Part shown: one piece after another, positions 1-13,212 of the stretch | How the letters are laid out: every line of letters starts with the position of its first letter | How positions within the stretch are numbered: position 1 is the stretch's first letter | Source: Paguma larvata | Taxonomy: Eukaryota > Chordata > Mammalia > Carnivora > Viverridae | Reading direction: 5' to 3' | DNA: 64,000 bases | NCBI GenBank assembly: GCA_030068075.1 | Contig: CM057835.1 | Span: 69,358,895-69,422,894, forward strand | Notes under the pieces: model-generated | The model's input: the letters and a program-made list of their open reading frames with translations, nothing else | What the model was told of the DNA's origin: nothing | The model's database searches: none | Made by a program: the position numbers and the translations under genes

Positions 1-42
1 ATGTCATTTAACTGCGAATTCGTCAGTATACACCTTTGACTT

Positions 43-238
43 TTTAAAAGTTTATTTATTTATTTTTGAGACACACAGAGAAACAGAGAGATAGGAGAGA
101 GAAACAGAGAGAATCCCAAGCAGGCTCCACACTGTCATCACAGATCCCAACTCAGGGCTTAAACTCATAAACCGTGTGATCATGACCTGAATTGAAATCA
201 AGAGTGGGAGGCTTAACTAATTGAGCCACCCAGGTGGC
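43..238 (-). mobile_element. Feliform tRNA-derived SINE
   Basis: Reverse-oriented SINE ending gagccacccaggtggcc (box of the tRNA-like head), with T-rich start. Flanked by perfect duplications CACCTTTGACTT at 31-42 and 239-250. Confidence 0.93.
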
Positions 239-264
239 CACCTTTGACTTAAAAAAAAAAACTG

Positions 265-965
265 TTGTGCTATTATCACACAAAAAAATCCACAGGAATT
301 TCTTAATTTAGGTAGTTTAATACCTGGTCCATATCCAGATTTTCCTGATTATATAAAAAATTTCTTCTTACAGTTGATTTGTTTGAATCAGAATCCAAAT
401 GAAGTCTACACATTGCATTTTCCTTTCTTTAAAGGAAATACCTATATCTAAATCTTCAGTTTACCATAATTATGTTTTTCTTTTATATCATTACCTTTCA
501 GCCCTTGTCCTGGCCTACATGCACATACTTTTAAAAAATTGTGTTGTTTGTCTTTTTCTATTGTTGAGTTGAAAGAGTTCTTTATATGTTCGAGGTTCTA
601 GACCCTTATCAGATATAGGATTTGCAAATATCCTCCTTTCTGTAGGTTGTTTTTCCATTTTCTTGATAACATCCTTTGAGGCACAAAAGTCTTAAATCTT
701 GATGAAGTTCAGTTTATCTGTTTTTAGTTTATTTGCTTATGTTTTTGCTGTAATTTCTAAGAATCCATTGCCAAATCCAAAATCATGAAGATTGGTCCCT
801 ATATTTTCTCTGAGGAGTTTTATATTTTTAACTCTTAACATTTAGGTCTTTGATCCATTTTGAGTTAATTTTTGTATATGTTGTGAGGTAGGGGTTCCAC
901 TTCACTCTTCTGCATGTGTGTATCCAAATCTTTCAGGACCATTTGTTGAAAAGATTATTATTTCC
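265..965 (-). mobile_element. Old L1 fragment (3' UTR plus ORF2 end), reverse
   Basis: Reverse-oriented old L1: text such as gacccttatcagatatagg and ttgatccattttgagttaat is the antisense of the 3' part of ORF2. The 265-525 part resembles an L1M 3' UTR less clearly. Heavily decayed. Confidence 0.7.
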
Positions 966-1929
966 TAATTGGATGGCTTTGCACATACATTTTTATACAA
1001 CTCAATGAAAATGTGCTTTTGCCTACAGGGCTGATAGAGCTTTGTCTTGGAGTTGGGACTGATGCCCAGAATACTGCTCCCTCCTTGCCCAGCTTCCTGA
1101 CTCAAACTGCTGTTGTCCTTGACTGTTCCCTTTGTGTTTTGCCACCATTGTGGTGATTTCACTACCTTCAGATTCTCCTCCTCTCCTTCAGGGTTAGTTT
1201 TTAGTTATAAAATGAAGACGCTGGGCTTTTCAATCCTGCGTCATTAGATATCAGTTTTCTGAGCCTAGACTGGGAAATGCTGGGAGGGGTGGAGAAATCA
1301 GGCTTCCTGAGGGAGGGAAGAGCAGATATAGGAAGAGAAAAAGAAATATAAGCAGGGAAGGAGAGGAGGTCACCCTGGAGCTAGAGGCGGGTTGGCAAGG
1401 GAACTGCTTCTTAGTTTAGCTTGTGAGGTGGCATCTGTCTAATGAGCATTTAGAGGAGGGCATTGGGATTCTCCTTCTTGGAACCAAACCTCCAAGTCCA
1501 CAGTTCAAGCAGGTCGAAGTCTGTTGACTATAGTTGCCATGGAAAGGGTACTCTTTGCCCTTGTTGCTGGTGTGGGTAGTCATATAAATAAACTAGATGC
1601 CCAACCTCTCTCCTTGCCTTCCAATCACCTCACTTATCGTTCGTTACTGATTAAACTCCCTTGACTTGGGAGCCCCCAGGCAGCTGAGGGGCAGTCTCAC
1701 TCAGCTCAAGTCCTGATGGAACCTATTTCCCAGCAGTCAGCTTTTTCTGAATTTTGCTTTTAAATAGTACTTGATATAGGCTGCTCCCTCTTTGAATGTT
1801 TTCTGGGGTTTCTAGCTGGAGGCTTTGCCCAGCATCCTACCTGCTCCATCTGCTGCCCAGAGTCAGTGAATCCTTGACTAATATGTAAGAATGATGAGGG
1901 TTGCCCTTTATTTAGTATCTCTTGCTTAG

Positions 1930-2130
1930 ATTCCAAGAGGGGCTTTACTTATTCTATCTCCACTTCACATAACAGTGCTGCATGGGTAAGGATTTCTATT
2001 TTATTTTCCACTGAAACTGAGTTTCAGAGAAGTTAGGTTATCTATCCCAAATCACATAGGAAGTGTATGGCAAAACCGGGATTGGCACCCAGGTCTCTCT
2101 AGTCTCTGAGTCTGTGTTCTCACAGTTCTG
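1930..2130 (-). repeat. MIR-like fossil SINE
   Basis: Antisense MIR core: gaaactgagtttcagagaag, then a cacataggaagtgtatgg block and gggattggcacccaggtct. A similar short piece follows at 2195-2270. Confidence 0.65.
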
Positions 2131-2344
2131 CTCTGTGCTGGAGTGGGATGAAAGCATAGCATGATGGAATGCGATAGATCATCTAGTTCTATATCCTATG
2201 GTTCCATTTTATAGATGGGGAAACAGTTCCCAAGAAGAGAAAGGACTCTATGGGGTTAAAAAGTAGCAGAATTTTAGGATGAGCAGCAGGGTCCCTATTA
2301 TTGAATCCAAACCTTTGGCATTATGTAGCCCCTGCCTTCTTCTT

Positions 2345-2498
2345 TTTTTGTTTTTTAAAGCTTATTTAATTATTTTGAGAGAGGCAAAGAGAGAGAGAGA
2401 GAGCAGACTCTGCTGACAGTGCAGAGCCCGATGCAAGACTCTATCTCATGACCATGAGATCATGACCTGAGCCAAAACTGAGCTACCCAGGCACCCCT
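2345..2498 (-). mobile_element. Degraded tRNA-derived SINE
   Basis: Antisense SINE with internal deletions: (GA)n run, tgacagtgcagagcccgatg, catgagatcatgacctgagc, ending gctacccaggcacccc. Confidence 0.85.
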
Positions 2499-3854
2499 GA
2501 CCCCTGCCTTCTAAGTCTTTCATTTCTTCAATACAGAATCGGTTAAAATTCAAGACCTTAGGAAAAAGTAAGATAACCCATTAAATGACTATTAACAAAT
2601 TTCCAAGAGTAGGATTTCAGAGGACTATGAGGAGAGAGCATTGACTGCACACTGTATGAAGGATCTGAAGGAAGGACATTTAGGCATAGGGGAGGGGCAG
2701 GGAAGAATCAGACAGATGAGACTTTGTCTTTATAAATTTGGCTGACTTCAGGTTCACCATGAGTCATAGAACATGAAATCATTAAAATAATTATGCTGAT
2801 GTCGAATGTACCTCCTAGGAGTTCACATTAAGATACACGTGAGTTCAAAGTTCATGAACAAAAGAAAAGAATTGTTAGTTAATAAAGTAAGATAGGTATT
2901 TATTTACATTACACACAAAGATTAATCAATTTTGATGTGTGTGTGTGTAGAGGCATGGGCAGTTTGTGATGGGTAAGAAGAGAAGAAGGGGTCTTGTGAG
3001 ATCCAAGTCCACATAAAGAACAACTAGGGACCTGCCAGGAAGACTTGGGGAGGACATAGGGATCCAGTGAGTGTGTGATTGATAGGAGAGAAAAAGCATT
3101 TCATGTGCAGGGTCCAGTTGTGACCCAGGCCTTTGAGCAGCATTGATGTGGAATATTGATTATGGCTATTGTCTTGTGGCCTGATTTTGGGCTTTGAGAT
3201 CCAGATTTGATTATTCTTCCATGCACTCCACTGAGTTGTATTGGCTCCTTGCTGCCCCCCTCCCCAGCACCCTGCCTTATCAAGTTCTGAGAAGCATTCT
3301 GCTCTGTAAAATTTCCTAGTATCACATACTTTATTCACATGTGCACAATCACTTGAGATAAGCCTCAGACTTTATGAATTACATGTGATGACTGAATGTC
3401 CCTGTTTATGTTTCCTGGGGCTATTAACATGACTGCAATAAACTTTTACAGCAACTCCACTGTCCATTTTGGATCCTTGAGTGGAAATAAGAGCTTTGAC
3501 TTTTGCTTAAGGTTTGAATGCTCATTACCTGAGCCATTCGCTTTCACAAGTGAAAAGAGAAATTTGAGCAATGGGGCTTTCCATCTCAAATGTCGTTGCC
3601 AGGCAGGATTTATTGGGTGCTCAGATACAACTTGGAACAGAATGGGCAGCAAAAGTATACATATAGAATCACAGGATCTCAAAGCATCTGAGCTGAGATG
3701 AAGTAATCTGTCCAAGGCTCATGGCCAGAGACTCAGTGACTCTAAGAGGTTTTCCCAACTGAGTCTCTAATTTTATTATTCCCATGAGTCCCATGGACAT
3801 TGTTCAGTCAAATTTTCAAAGTGACAGGAGCAAAGCTTTTGAGCTGAATCTAAT

Positions 3855-4038
3855 TCCATGTTTTTGTAAATATAGTTTTATTGGATCATAGCCACACCCA
3901 TTTGATGTATTGTCCATGGCTGCTTTCATGCTTTGACTGCAGTGTTGAACAAGTTGGACAGAGACTGTATGGCTTACAAAACATGAAACATTTATTACCT
4001 GATCCTTTACAGAAAAAGTTTGCTGACCTCTGGTTTAG
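3855..4038 (-). repeat. Ancient non-autonomous DNA transposon fossil (hAT-like)
   Basis: Contains tttattggatcatagccaca, ggctgctttcatgctttgac and gaaaaagtttgctgacctct, a common placental DNA-transposon fossil whose sense strand begins near gaggtcagcaaactttttc. I am not sure of the family name. Confidence 0.6.
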
Positions 4039-4053
4039 AGTGTGATTATTTTC

Positions 4054-4273
4054 TTTAAAAAATTTTTTTTAATGTTTATTTATTTTTGAGACAGAGAGAG
4101 ACAGAGCATGAGTTGGGGAGGGGCATAGAGAGAGGGAAACACAGAATCCGAAGCAGGCTCCAGGCTCTGAGCTGTCACCCAGAGCCCGACGCGGGGCTTG
4201 AACTCACAGACCGCGAGATCATGACCTGAGCTGAGGTTGGACACTCAACCAACTGAGCCACCCAGGCGCCCCA
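4054..4273 (-). mobile_element. Feliform tRNA-derived SINE
   Basis: Nearly complete reverse SINE: aatgtttatttatttttgag at one end, gagccacccaggcgcccc at the other. Duplications AGTGTGATTATTTTC (4039-4053) and AGTGTGATAATTTTC (4274-4288) differ by one base. Inserted at the edge of the hAT fossil. Confidence 0.95.
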
Positions 4274-4604
4274 AGTGTGATAATTTTCAATTCAATTTTA
4301 AGCTGGTTTTACTTACCAGCATTGGGGAAATTTGCTTTTTTCCTTCCTTCTTTCCATTTTCTCCCACCTTTATTAAGGGCTAAGAGTAGTTTAGAGAAGG
4401 AGCAATCTGGAAGAGCTGTGAAAAAAATGGTCTCATAGGATTATAGGAGAGTTCTTTTCTGTCAGTTCTGGTGGTATATTTACCTATTCATTCCCCTACT
4501 TTTATAAATTAAAAAAGTAATGAAATGCTTCAAACACACAGAAAAGTACAAAGGCTAATATAACAAAGACCACCACTCAGATTCTATAGATCTCAAAAAA
4601 CCAG

Positions 4605-4672
4605 TCATTTTTTAAAAAAATATGTTATTGTCAGATTGGATTCCATACATAATCCAGTGCTCATCCCAACAA
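4605..4672 (-). mobile_element. L1 3'-end scrap
   Basis: Matches the terminal 60 bases shared by the carnivore L1s in this window (ttattgtcagattggattcc, cagtgctcatcccaacaa) in reverse. Confidence 0.75.
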
Positions 4673-5372
4673 AATAAAACATTACAGATATGATGGAAGG
4701 CTTATCTCTACCTTTCTTGTTTTCTTCTCTCTGAAAAGTTACACATGTTTTAAACTTGGTATGTTTTCTACTTGGGATGTATTTTTACTACATATATATG
4801 TATATTTATATATCCTATAAAGAATATAATATGTTCTCAAATTTCTGCTCCCCCTATTTTTGAACTGTAAGAAAAATGGAATAATGGTATTTAAGAAACT
4901 CTGAAGGAGAAAGCACCCATAATCCCATGACTCTAATAACAGATATTTCATATTGTGGCCTCACCCATATGTGTGCTTTCCTTTACAGAATTGCAGTTGG
5001 GATATGCATCACATTTTGTCATCTTTCTTCAACATCTTAGTATCAAACTGTGTACATTTTCCCACATTTCAATCTTCACAATTATTATTTTGGGGCCTGT
5101 GGAATATAACTGTTGGTGTACAATTTTCAGCAAGCTATTTGGAAGTCCTCTGGTGGACAAAAAGCTCTCGACAGTGATCATCTTTGGTCCAAATCATGGA
5201 AGCAGGGACACTTACTTTTCAGTGTATAGCTTTCTGTGCTGTTTTTTCCCAGCCATACCCATAAATTATTTTATCTTAAAAGTAAGTAAAACAATTTTTT
5301 AAATGATAAAATATCTTGGTCTCTGCAGAAAATAATCCAGAAAAGAGAACCCTTACCTTTCAATGTTGTGGC

Positions 5373-5465
5373 AAAGTCACTGGACTTGGAGACAGAAAAC
5401 TGGATTTTAGCTCTTGAGCATGTCATCAACTTTGTCTCTCTTATCTACAAAGTGGAGCCAATATA
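5373..5465 (+). repeat. MIR-like fossil SINE
   Basis: Sense MIR core: cactggacttggagacagaa, then ctcttatctacaaagtggag. Confidence 0.6.
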
Positions 5466-6399
5466 TTGTCCTATTACCTTGTTTTGGGGAATCAAACAAT
5501 GAATATATCTGAAAGCATTTGGTTAACTATAAAATTCCCTGGAGATGGAGAAAAAAAAACCTAGTAAAGCACATAAAATTTGGGCACCTAGGATTCAAAG
5601 ACTAATGTCAGAACCCCTGGACTAACACGAGCTCAGGAATGGCATGGTATCTGGAGGCACTCGAGTTGGCTTTCAGGGTTCCAAGGGCAAAATTCATTAC
5701 TGAAATTAGGAGTGACTCATGGGAGATAGAATTTGTCCTAGGTTTCTTCAATTCATGAGGAATGTGTTCTTGGAATTCTTTATCTGCCCTGTTAGCTAGA
5801 AATAGAGTGTCATAAAGACAAGATTTCCATTAGCCTAACACTTTCCATAAGTCTTTGTAGACTTTAGTTATAGCATTATCTTAGAAGTTATGTGTTACTT
5901 ATTTATGACTGAAGATAGGAAGGCACATATTAATGAGAGTAACACAGTCTTCAATGGCATGTTGTCATAAAGCATTACAAATGAACTACTCTAAAAAATA
6001 AACCAACCAAAGCCATTTTTTAAGGCAGTAACAGCCTTGGAATCTTTTTATTGCTCATGTATACTTATTAGCTAATCCACCAAACAAAAATATATGCACT
6101 TAACAGCATTCCATTGTAATCAATGAATGGGGCCTCACTTCGTGTGATAATATAGAGGCATGAGAGGGGAAGGTACAGCATTATGAATACTTATCATGAT
6201 TCCAATGGTTTAATGTGCAAGATCAGGAAGAAGTGGCCATTTCACCCTTAGCAAGGCTGATGTGCAGCTGGGGGCTCTTTCTTCCTCGTTGGCACTAGAG
6301 GACTGGGTGGAACAGGTCTAGGACCTGGGAGGGGAATGCTTTCCTTGGCTGCAGGACTTTCCCACTTCCAACCACTGTGAATCATAAACCCTCAGAATT

Positions 6400-6530
6400 A
6401 GTGCTTACTTTAAAGATGAGAACACAGAGACATGGAGAGGTGAACTGTTTTATCCAAAGTCACTCAGGCCTATAATGGCAGCACTGGTGTTAAAACCCAG
6501 GTCCTCTGACCACCAACCTTTGTGTTGGTG
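6400..6530 (-). repeat. MIR-like fossil SINE
   Basis: Antisense MIR: agatgagaacacagagacat, ccaaagtcactcaggcc, gttaaaacccaggtcctctg. Confidence 0.65.
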
Positions 6531-7747
6531 GGATTTCTGACTCTACTTCTCCTCCCAAGAAAGACAATGATATTAAGTCCCCTGGGCCTAGAGAATCGGC
6601 AGGGGAGCTAAGGCATCAGTACTCAGGAGACTTATCTTGGGAGGGAGAGTTGTGCATTAGCACAAAAGCTTGAAGTTGGTGTGAGACAAGCTCTCTGCCA
6701 ACAAATAGAGGCATGGAATAGAAGATTTGATTGGCAGGGAGCTGAACCACTGGAGGGCCCCTAGGAGCTGTAAGGAAGTGGAAGCGGGGAAGCTAAGAAT
6801 GGAGATTTGATGCAAGGGCACCATTTCTAGGGTTATGACTGGGTGGCCCTTTACATGCCCTGAAATATATTAGGTTTTATGCAGTGAAACAGTTTGTGCA
6901 TTGCTTCTAAGGGAGGTCTAATTTCGTTCACACTGAGCGATTTGAAAAGAAGGTTCACCATAATCATCCCTTAATACTATACTTCCTGGTAGTATTTTGG
7001 AGCTGCCATGAAAAATACATTTTGGGTGGCTCCAGTGCTCTCTGTTGGTTTAAATTAGCAACTGCACCATCCAGCCTGGTAGGAGATTCTTTATGGGGTT
7101 AAATGAGGCAGGGAGGAGAAAAAGTATAGCATCAAGAACATAACTGGTGAATTTGGGGGTGAAGCGAGAATACTTCTCCCTAAAGTTACATGAGATAATC
7201 TAGATAAAACCACCTAGAAGCAAGCCTGCTATGCAAGAGATTCTTGGTGATGTTCTTTGTTGTGTTTGAGTCAAGGTGGACTCCATCTGGGCTGAGAAGA
7301 TAAAATTATGATATTGCTAAGGTTTCTCTCTGCTCCAGAGTGTGGGTGGGGTTTCCCTCTCAAGGACTCTCTAGCACTCAAACTTGCTTTTGGGAATGGA
7401 TTTGATAAACCTTTGCACACTGAGGTGTAAATGAGGGGTAATAGCTTAGAGGAGCAAGGCACAGGTGGGTTGGGAGAACCTCAAGGTGTTAATAGTTATT
7501 CCTTGGCAAACAGAGTTCCATAGTTAATCAAGTTTGTGAAGGGTCATTTACCCCGTTCCCTTCCTGGGGATTCACAGTACATGCTGTATTTTAAAGGCTC
7601 AGAGAAATTGTGTGGTAAAGAAACTACTTAATTTGTTTAATCCAGCATTTCACAGACTTTTTTGACCAGGAAATCTTTTTTTCCCATTGGATATCTACTA
7701 TCATCTTGAATAAAGCTTGTCAAGAAACTTAGGAATAGAGTATGACT

Positions 7748-8075
7748 CCGAGGTGTTCATTTTTATTTTTTATTTTGTTGTGTTAAGAATACTTAACATG
7801 TCGTCTATCCTTTTGACAAATTTTAAGTGTAAAATACACTATTGTTGACTATAGGCACATTGTGCAATGGCTCTAGATCTCTAGGTCCTTTTTATCTCTA
7901 GATCTTATTTATCTTACTTAACTGAAACTTTGTGCCCTTTGATTAATAACTCCCCACTTCCTCCTCCCCCCACCCATGGTAATCAGCATTTTAGTCTTTG
8001 ATTTTATAAATTTGCTTATTTTAGATATCTCATATACATGGAATTGTACAGTACTTTTCTTTCATGTTCTAAACC
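7748..8075 (-). mobile_element. Old L1 3'-end fragment, reverse
   Basis: Contains ttgactataggcacattgtg, actccccacttcctcctccc and a tail ending atatacatggaattgtacag, typical of decayed mammalian L1 3' regions in antisense. It ends about 240 bases before SLC5A1 exon 6. Confidence 0.6.
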
Positions 8076-8313
8076 AGGGATAAAAACATGAACCTCTAAT
8101 TTGGGGGATTTTAGCCAAAGGGCAAGGGAGGTGTGGCCTAACATTGGGCCCCAGGAATCACAAGCATTGGCAGTACTAAAAAAACACTTTCTGCTACCCT
8201 CTCCAAGTTTGCCTCCCTGTCCCTGCAACTTAAGTGCCTCAGTCAAACCCTGGGTGCAACTTGCAGCCACTTGGCCTCCCTCGTTCCTAACTCTGCCTCT
8301 CCTCTCCTTCCAG

Positions 8314-8419
8314 GCAGACATCTTCTCTGGGGCCATATTTATCAACATGGCCATGGGTCTGGATCTGTATCTGGCCATCTTTCTTTTATTGGTAATCACT
8401 GGCCTTTATACGATCACAG
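8314..8419 (+). CDS. SLC5A1: SLC5A1 exon 6 (SGLT1 residues about 160-195)
   Basis: First SGLT1 exon in the window. It follows a pyrimidine-rich acceptor (ctcctctccttccag) and ends at cacag/gtgag. It starts in phase 0 and leaves one base (G) for the next exon. It reads [20 protein letters not shown] and then a hydrophobic stretch ending LYTITG, one of the core membrane helices of the sodium-solute symporter fold. SGLT1 couples two Na+ to one glucose or galactose at the apical membrane of small intestine and the late proximal tubule. Assignment to SLC5A1 rather than SLC5A4 rests on the whole 10-exon product. The same frame stays open on both sides, so the exon limits come from splice sites and phase. 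Confidence 0.93.
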
Positions 8420-9783
<1,364 letters not shown>

Positions 9784-10659
9784 TAGCCTCCCTGCCTGCT
9801 GCTGGCCTGGGAAGTAAGCCGGGTACCCTCTGCCCTCTCCAAGGGAGTGATCCGGCCTGGATTGGCCATCACCGTGGGTGTACAGGGGGCACCTTCCTCA
9901 GCCCTGGAGATCTCAGGCTAGACCTGGCTCAGACAATACCTGGATACCCTGCTGCTCTCTCTAGATGGACTGAACCAGTGGTCTCCAATGTGGGCCTCTG
10001 GTGTCATGGTCTGCTCTCCACAGAAAAACTGGAAAAAAAAAGATAAGGCTAAATGTCCATCAGGCTAAATATATTCAAATGTTAAATATTCTTTCTTTTA
10101 TGAATTGATGATAATAAGCTATCATTTTCTTGTTTATGTCCTTATTTGATAACATTTAGAAAATTAGCCATTCTATGTTGCCTCCCAACCCCAATTTTGA
10201 CATTTTATTTGTCTGTGAAACCCTAAAGGCAAAACTGGAGACCCTAGATATAGAGGTACTTTTTATAGGAGAATATAAATGCATTTTGTTTTTAAGAGGG
10301 CCCATACTCTTTGTGTGTCCTGTAAAGCCTCTTATCCACTCTCTATTCTCTGCTTTCTAAGAGCTTCTATTTGGTTTCCCCCAGTGGTCCATGGGGTTCT
10401 GCAGGGCAGAGGCTGGAATGCCTTATTCAAGGACACACAGCCAAAAATAAAAAGGTAGTAGGGCTCCAGACTCCTTAACCTTTCTCTGTCCATCTTACTA
10501 CATTGCTGAGACCAGGAGTGGTATGGCGGAGTCCGTGTGTCTCTAGGTCTCTGCGCAGGATTTTAAAGGCTGCTGCTGACAGCAAAAAGGAAGATAAAAG
10601 AGGCTTTATATCTTCAAAACCAAGGTCTTTCTTTTAATAATTCAAGTCCTTTTCCTTTT

Positions 10660-10855
10660 TTTAATTAAAAAATTTTAATGTTTATTTATTTATTTGTGAG
10701 AGAGACAGAGATAGAGAGAGGCAGAGAAAGAGGGAGACCGAGAATCCCAGGCAGGCAATGCTAGTGCAGAGCCTGATGCGGGGCTTGAACTCATGAACCA
10801 TGAGATCATGACCTGAGCCAAAATTAAGAGTTGGATGTTCAACTCATGCACCCTA
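10660..10855 (-). mobile_element. Degraded tRNA-derived SINE
   Basis: Reverse SINE: ttttaatgtttatttattta, gcggggcttgaactcatgaa, ccatgagatcatgacctgag. The tRNA-head end has decayed. Confidence 0.88.
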
Positions 10856-10929
10856 AATCCTTCCCCTTTTTAAAAAGGTTTATGGTTGAAATACTTTTAC
10901 AGGTTATTGTTTTGGACCCTCACAGTAGT

Positions 10930-11040
10930 CCCCTGAGGAGATTGGGCAGGGTTAATAATGCCATTCTGTGGATGAGAAGGCTGAGGCCCAGATTGGGAAA
11001 ATGACTTGCCCAAGCCCACACCGTGAGGGTGGTTTCTCAG
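10930..11040 (-). repeat. MIR-like fossil SINE
   Basis: Antisense MIR core: gatgagaaggctgaggccca, then gacttgcccaagcccacacc. It ends about 70 bases before SLC5A1 exon 8. Confidence 0.6.
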
Positions 11041-11108
11041 GCATCCACAGAAAGAAACTCGAATTAAAAGTTGAGAGTTTCGGAATGTTTGTTGCTGATG
11101 TTTTCCAG

Positions 11109-11329
11109 CTTTTCACGAAGTGGGAGGGTATGATGCCTTCATGAAAAAGTACATGGAAGCCATTCCAACTGTGACTTCCGATGGAAACATCACCATCAAG
11201 GAAGAATGTTATACACCGAGAGCTGATTCCTTCCACATCTTCCGAGACCCCATCAATGGAGACCTGCCATGGCCTGGGCTCATCTTTGGGATGTCCATCC
11301 TTGCTCTGTGGTACTGGTGCACAGATCAG
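11109..11329 (+). CDS. SLC5A1: SLC5A1 exon 8 (residues about 222-295), sugar-site helix
   Basis: The largest internal exon, acceptor gttttccag, donor gatcag/gtacct, ending in phase 0. It encodes a long extracellular loop and then a core helix. The N-glycosylation sequon (N248, read as N-I-T) and C255 of the extracellular disulfide set are present. The helix ends [11 protein letters not shown]. By the numbering that puts W291 and D294 correctly, Y290, W291 and D294 are kept, but residue 287 is Ala (codon GCT at 11303-11305) where human SGLT1 has Thr, a position linked to sugar binding. The spliced product is otherwise a standard SGLT1. Confidence 0.95.
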
Positions 11330-11574
11330 GTACCTACTCTGGATGTGTGGAGTGGATGGGGTGTACCCAGGTCTCTACAGGGACTCCTGTCTGTCTGTGG
11401 CTTGTGGTAGTGGTAAAGTAGAACAGAGATCATGTGGTCTGGGGTCACTAGGCCTTAGTGACAAGGGGGTGCCAGGCCAAGGGCCGAGGACATGTAGGAG
11501 GGTTGGTGAGGGTAACCAGAGTGCATTGAGGGATCTCTGGCCTGCACCCCTCTCTCACTGACTTTCTCCATCAG

Positions 11575-11710
11575 GTCATTGTGCAACGCTGCCTCTCGGC
11601 CAAAAACATGTCTCATGTGAAGGCTGGCTGCATCATGTGTGGGTACCTGAAGCTTATGCCTATGTTCCTCATGGTGATGACGGGAATGGTCAGCCGCATC
11701 CTGTACACAG
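11575..11710 (+). CDS. SLC5A1: SLC5A1 exon 9 (residues about 296-340)
   Basis: Acceptor tttctccatcag, donor tacacag/gtgatg, 136 bases, phase 0 in and one base out. It reads [20 protein letters not shown], then [15 protein letters not shown] and [11 protein letters not shown]321 (in GYLKLMP), a residue implicated in sugar transport, is present. Residue 331 is Thr (ACG at 11680-11682), where I recall Pro in human SGLT1 and SGLT2. The upstream intron 8 is only 245 bases and has no repeats. Confidence 0.95.
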
Positions 11711-13104
11711 GTGATGCCTTTTGCTAGACTCAGCAGCCACTCTTCCATTTTCCAGGCTCTGTGTAAATTCTAAAGCCCTGTATCTCCCTGCTCTTTCTTT
11801 TCTACCATCTTCTTTTTTTTTTGTTGCCACAATTACCAGGGATTATTAATCCCTCTTTAGATAGCAAACAACTTGAGGTCACAGAGCCTGTGGGGTTGTC
11901 TTCCCTGGTTCCTTACATTGACAATTACTTTCTTCCTTTGTGCAAATTCTCTGAAGTCATCATATACCTACAGCTGTAGCTTCTTCCAGCTAATATTTGC
12001 TAACTTTTTGCTCAGTCTTACTGACCAAGATGGTATGTATGATGTCTTTAATGTCAAAGAACCCTGCCCATCTCTAATTTCTTGGTGTCAGAGTCCTGTT
12101 TCTTGGACCATTTCCTTTAAGAGCCCCTAGTCTTGTACTTTGCTATCTAGGGTAATAGTGTCTTTCTTGACCCTTTTGAGGCTTCTCCAGATTTCCATTT
12201 GCATTTTTTGGTCAGTCATCATAGGTCAAAACTGTTTCCTGGAATGTGAAATAATGGCAAAAAAGAGAGCACCATGGAGTGAAACTTTGGTGAGTTCTCT
12301 CCAAAATGAAGACAGGACAGTCTGGGGGTACTTGCTGCCATTGGCTGTTAATCGTGCTCTTAATATTGCTCTCATACTCCTATACTAGCTCACCTCTCAT
12401 GAGAAAAATATTCTTAACTGAATAATTTATAATATAATAGATATAACACACTTAAAAATATTTGAGGTAGTGCTATAATGAATCAGTGCTCTATGGAACT
12501 GCACTAAAGGATATACCTAGAGTAGGTACTTAATAAATGTTTGTTGATTTAATTTTAAAGAAGTTACTAGAATTTTCCCCAAGTCTCTAGATCATGTCCC
12601 CTCCTAGGCTAATTCCGGTCTGTCTCCACCCCAGATTTTTCACATCTTAGAAGCAGTACCTAACAGTGCTCCCACTGGGGAATTCCCTCAGTTATCTGGT
12701 GTTCAATCCTACTTGTAAATGCTGCTTCAAATAAACTTCAAAATTAGGAGCCACAGTTTCATTGTGATTTTCAGGAGAAACAAGACAATAGTTACTGCTA
12801 AGCTGTAGGGAGGTCTAGCTAAACTCTAAAGATTGTGCCCCCTCCCTTCCTACTCTGAGCATTTCTTTGCTTCCCCCCTTCTCTACCTAAGAATGCTTTT
12901 CTCCCTGGATAGATCTTAGAGATGGTCATACCAGTGGGTCAGGGGCATGGCATAGAAGGGTTCCACTTGGAGCTGCACTCTCTGTGGAATCAATTCAGGG
13001 CCATGGACAGGAATGTACTGTTTGAAGCCTTCTTTTAAGAAAGTGAATCTTGGAAGTATTTCCCCAATGTCTACTTACTGACATGGCTTTTCATCTTTCT
13101 CCAG
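11711..13104 (+). other. SLC5A1: SLC5A1 intron 9
   Basis: Intron of 1.4 kb with GT-AG ends. No clear young repeat seen. The open frames at 11873-12388 have no recognisable domain and lie in AT-rich intronic sequence. Confidence 0.8.
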
Positions 13105-13212
13105 ACACAGTTGCCTGCACTGTCCCCTCGGAATGTAAGAAACATTGCGGCACTGAAGTTGGCTGTACCAACATCGCTTACCCGACCTTGGTGGTGGAGC
13201 TCATGCCTGATG
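13105..13212 (+). CDS. SLC5A1: SLC5A1 exon 10 (residues about 341-377), extracellular cysteine loop
   Basis: Acceptor tttctccag, donor cctgatg/gtgaga, 108 bases. It reads [20 protein letters not shown] and then [16 protein letters not shown]. Four extracellular cysteines fall at the expected positions C345, C351, C355 and C361. The one-base carry-over (G) at the 3' end joins GA of exon 11 to restore the Gly of GLRGLML, which confirms the phase across the 5-kb intron that follows. Confidence 0.95.

Larger units (their letters stand above)
1..8313 (+). other. SLC5A1: SLC5A1 intron 5 (partial) and possible upstream sequence
   Basis: I see no coding exon here. I looked for exons 1-5 of SGLT1 (start codon exon, the first Na+-site helix, the H83/E102 region, the segment just before ADIF) and did not find them, so intron 5 probably extends beyond the left edge. 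Contents: two complete SINEs and one degraded SINE, old L1 fragments, a hAT fossil and several MIRs, listed separately. Open frames of 60-115 codons in this stretch have no recognisable domain, start context or splice partners. The stretches 970-1925, 2500-3850 and 5470-6390 look like ordinary unique intronic DNA. Confidence 0.75.

Noticed and set aside
3396..3701. 101-codon open frame in intron 5
   Set aside because: No recognised domain, no splice partners and an opposite-strand open frame of similar length.
4953..5302. Open frames of 74 and 115 codons
   Set aside because: Hydrophobic low-complexity translation, no homology recognised, within repeat-rich intron.
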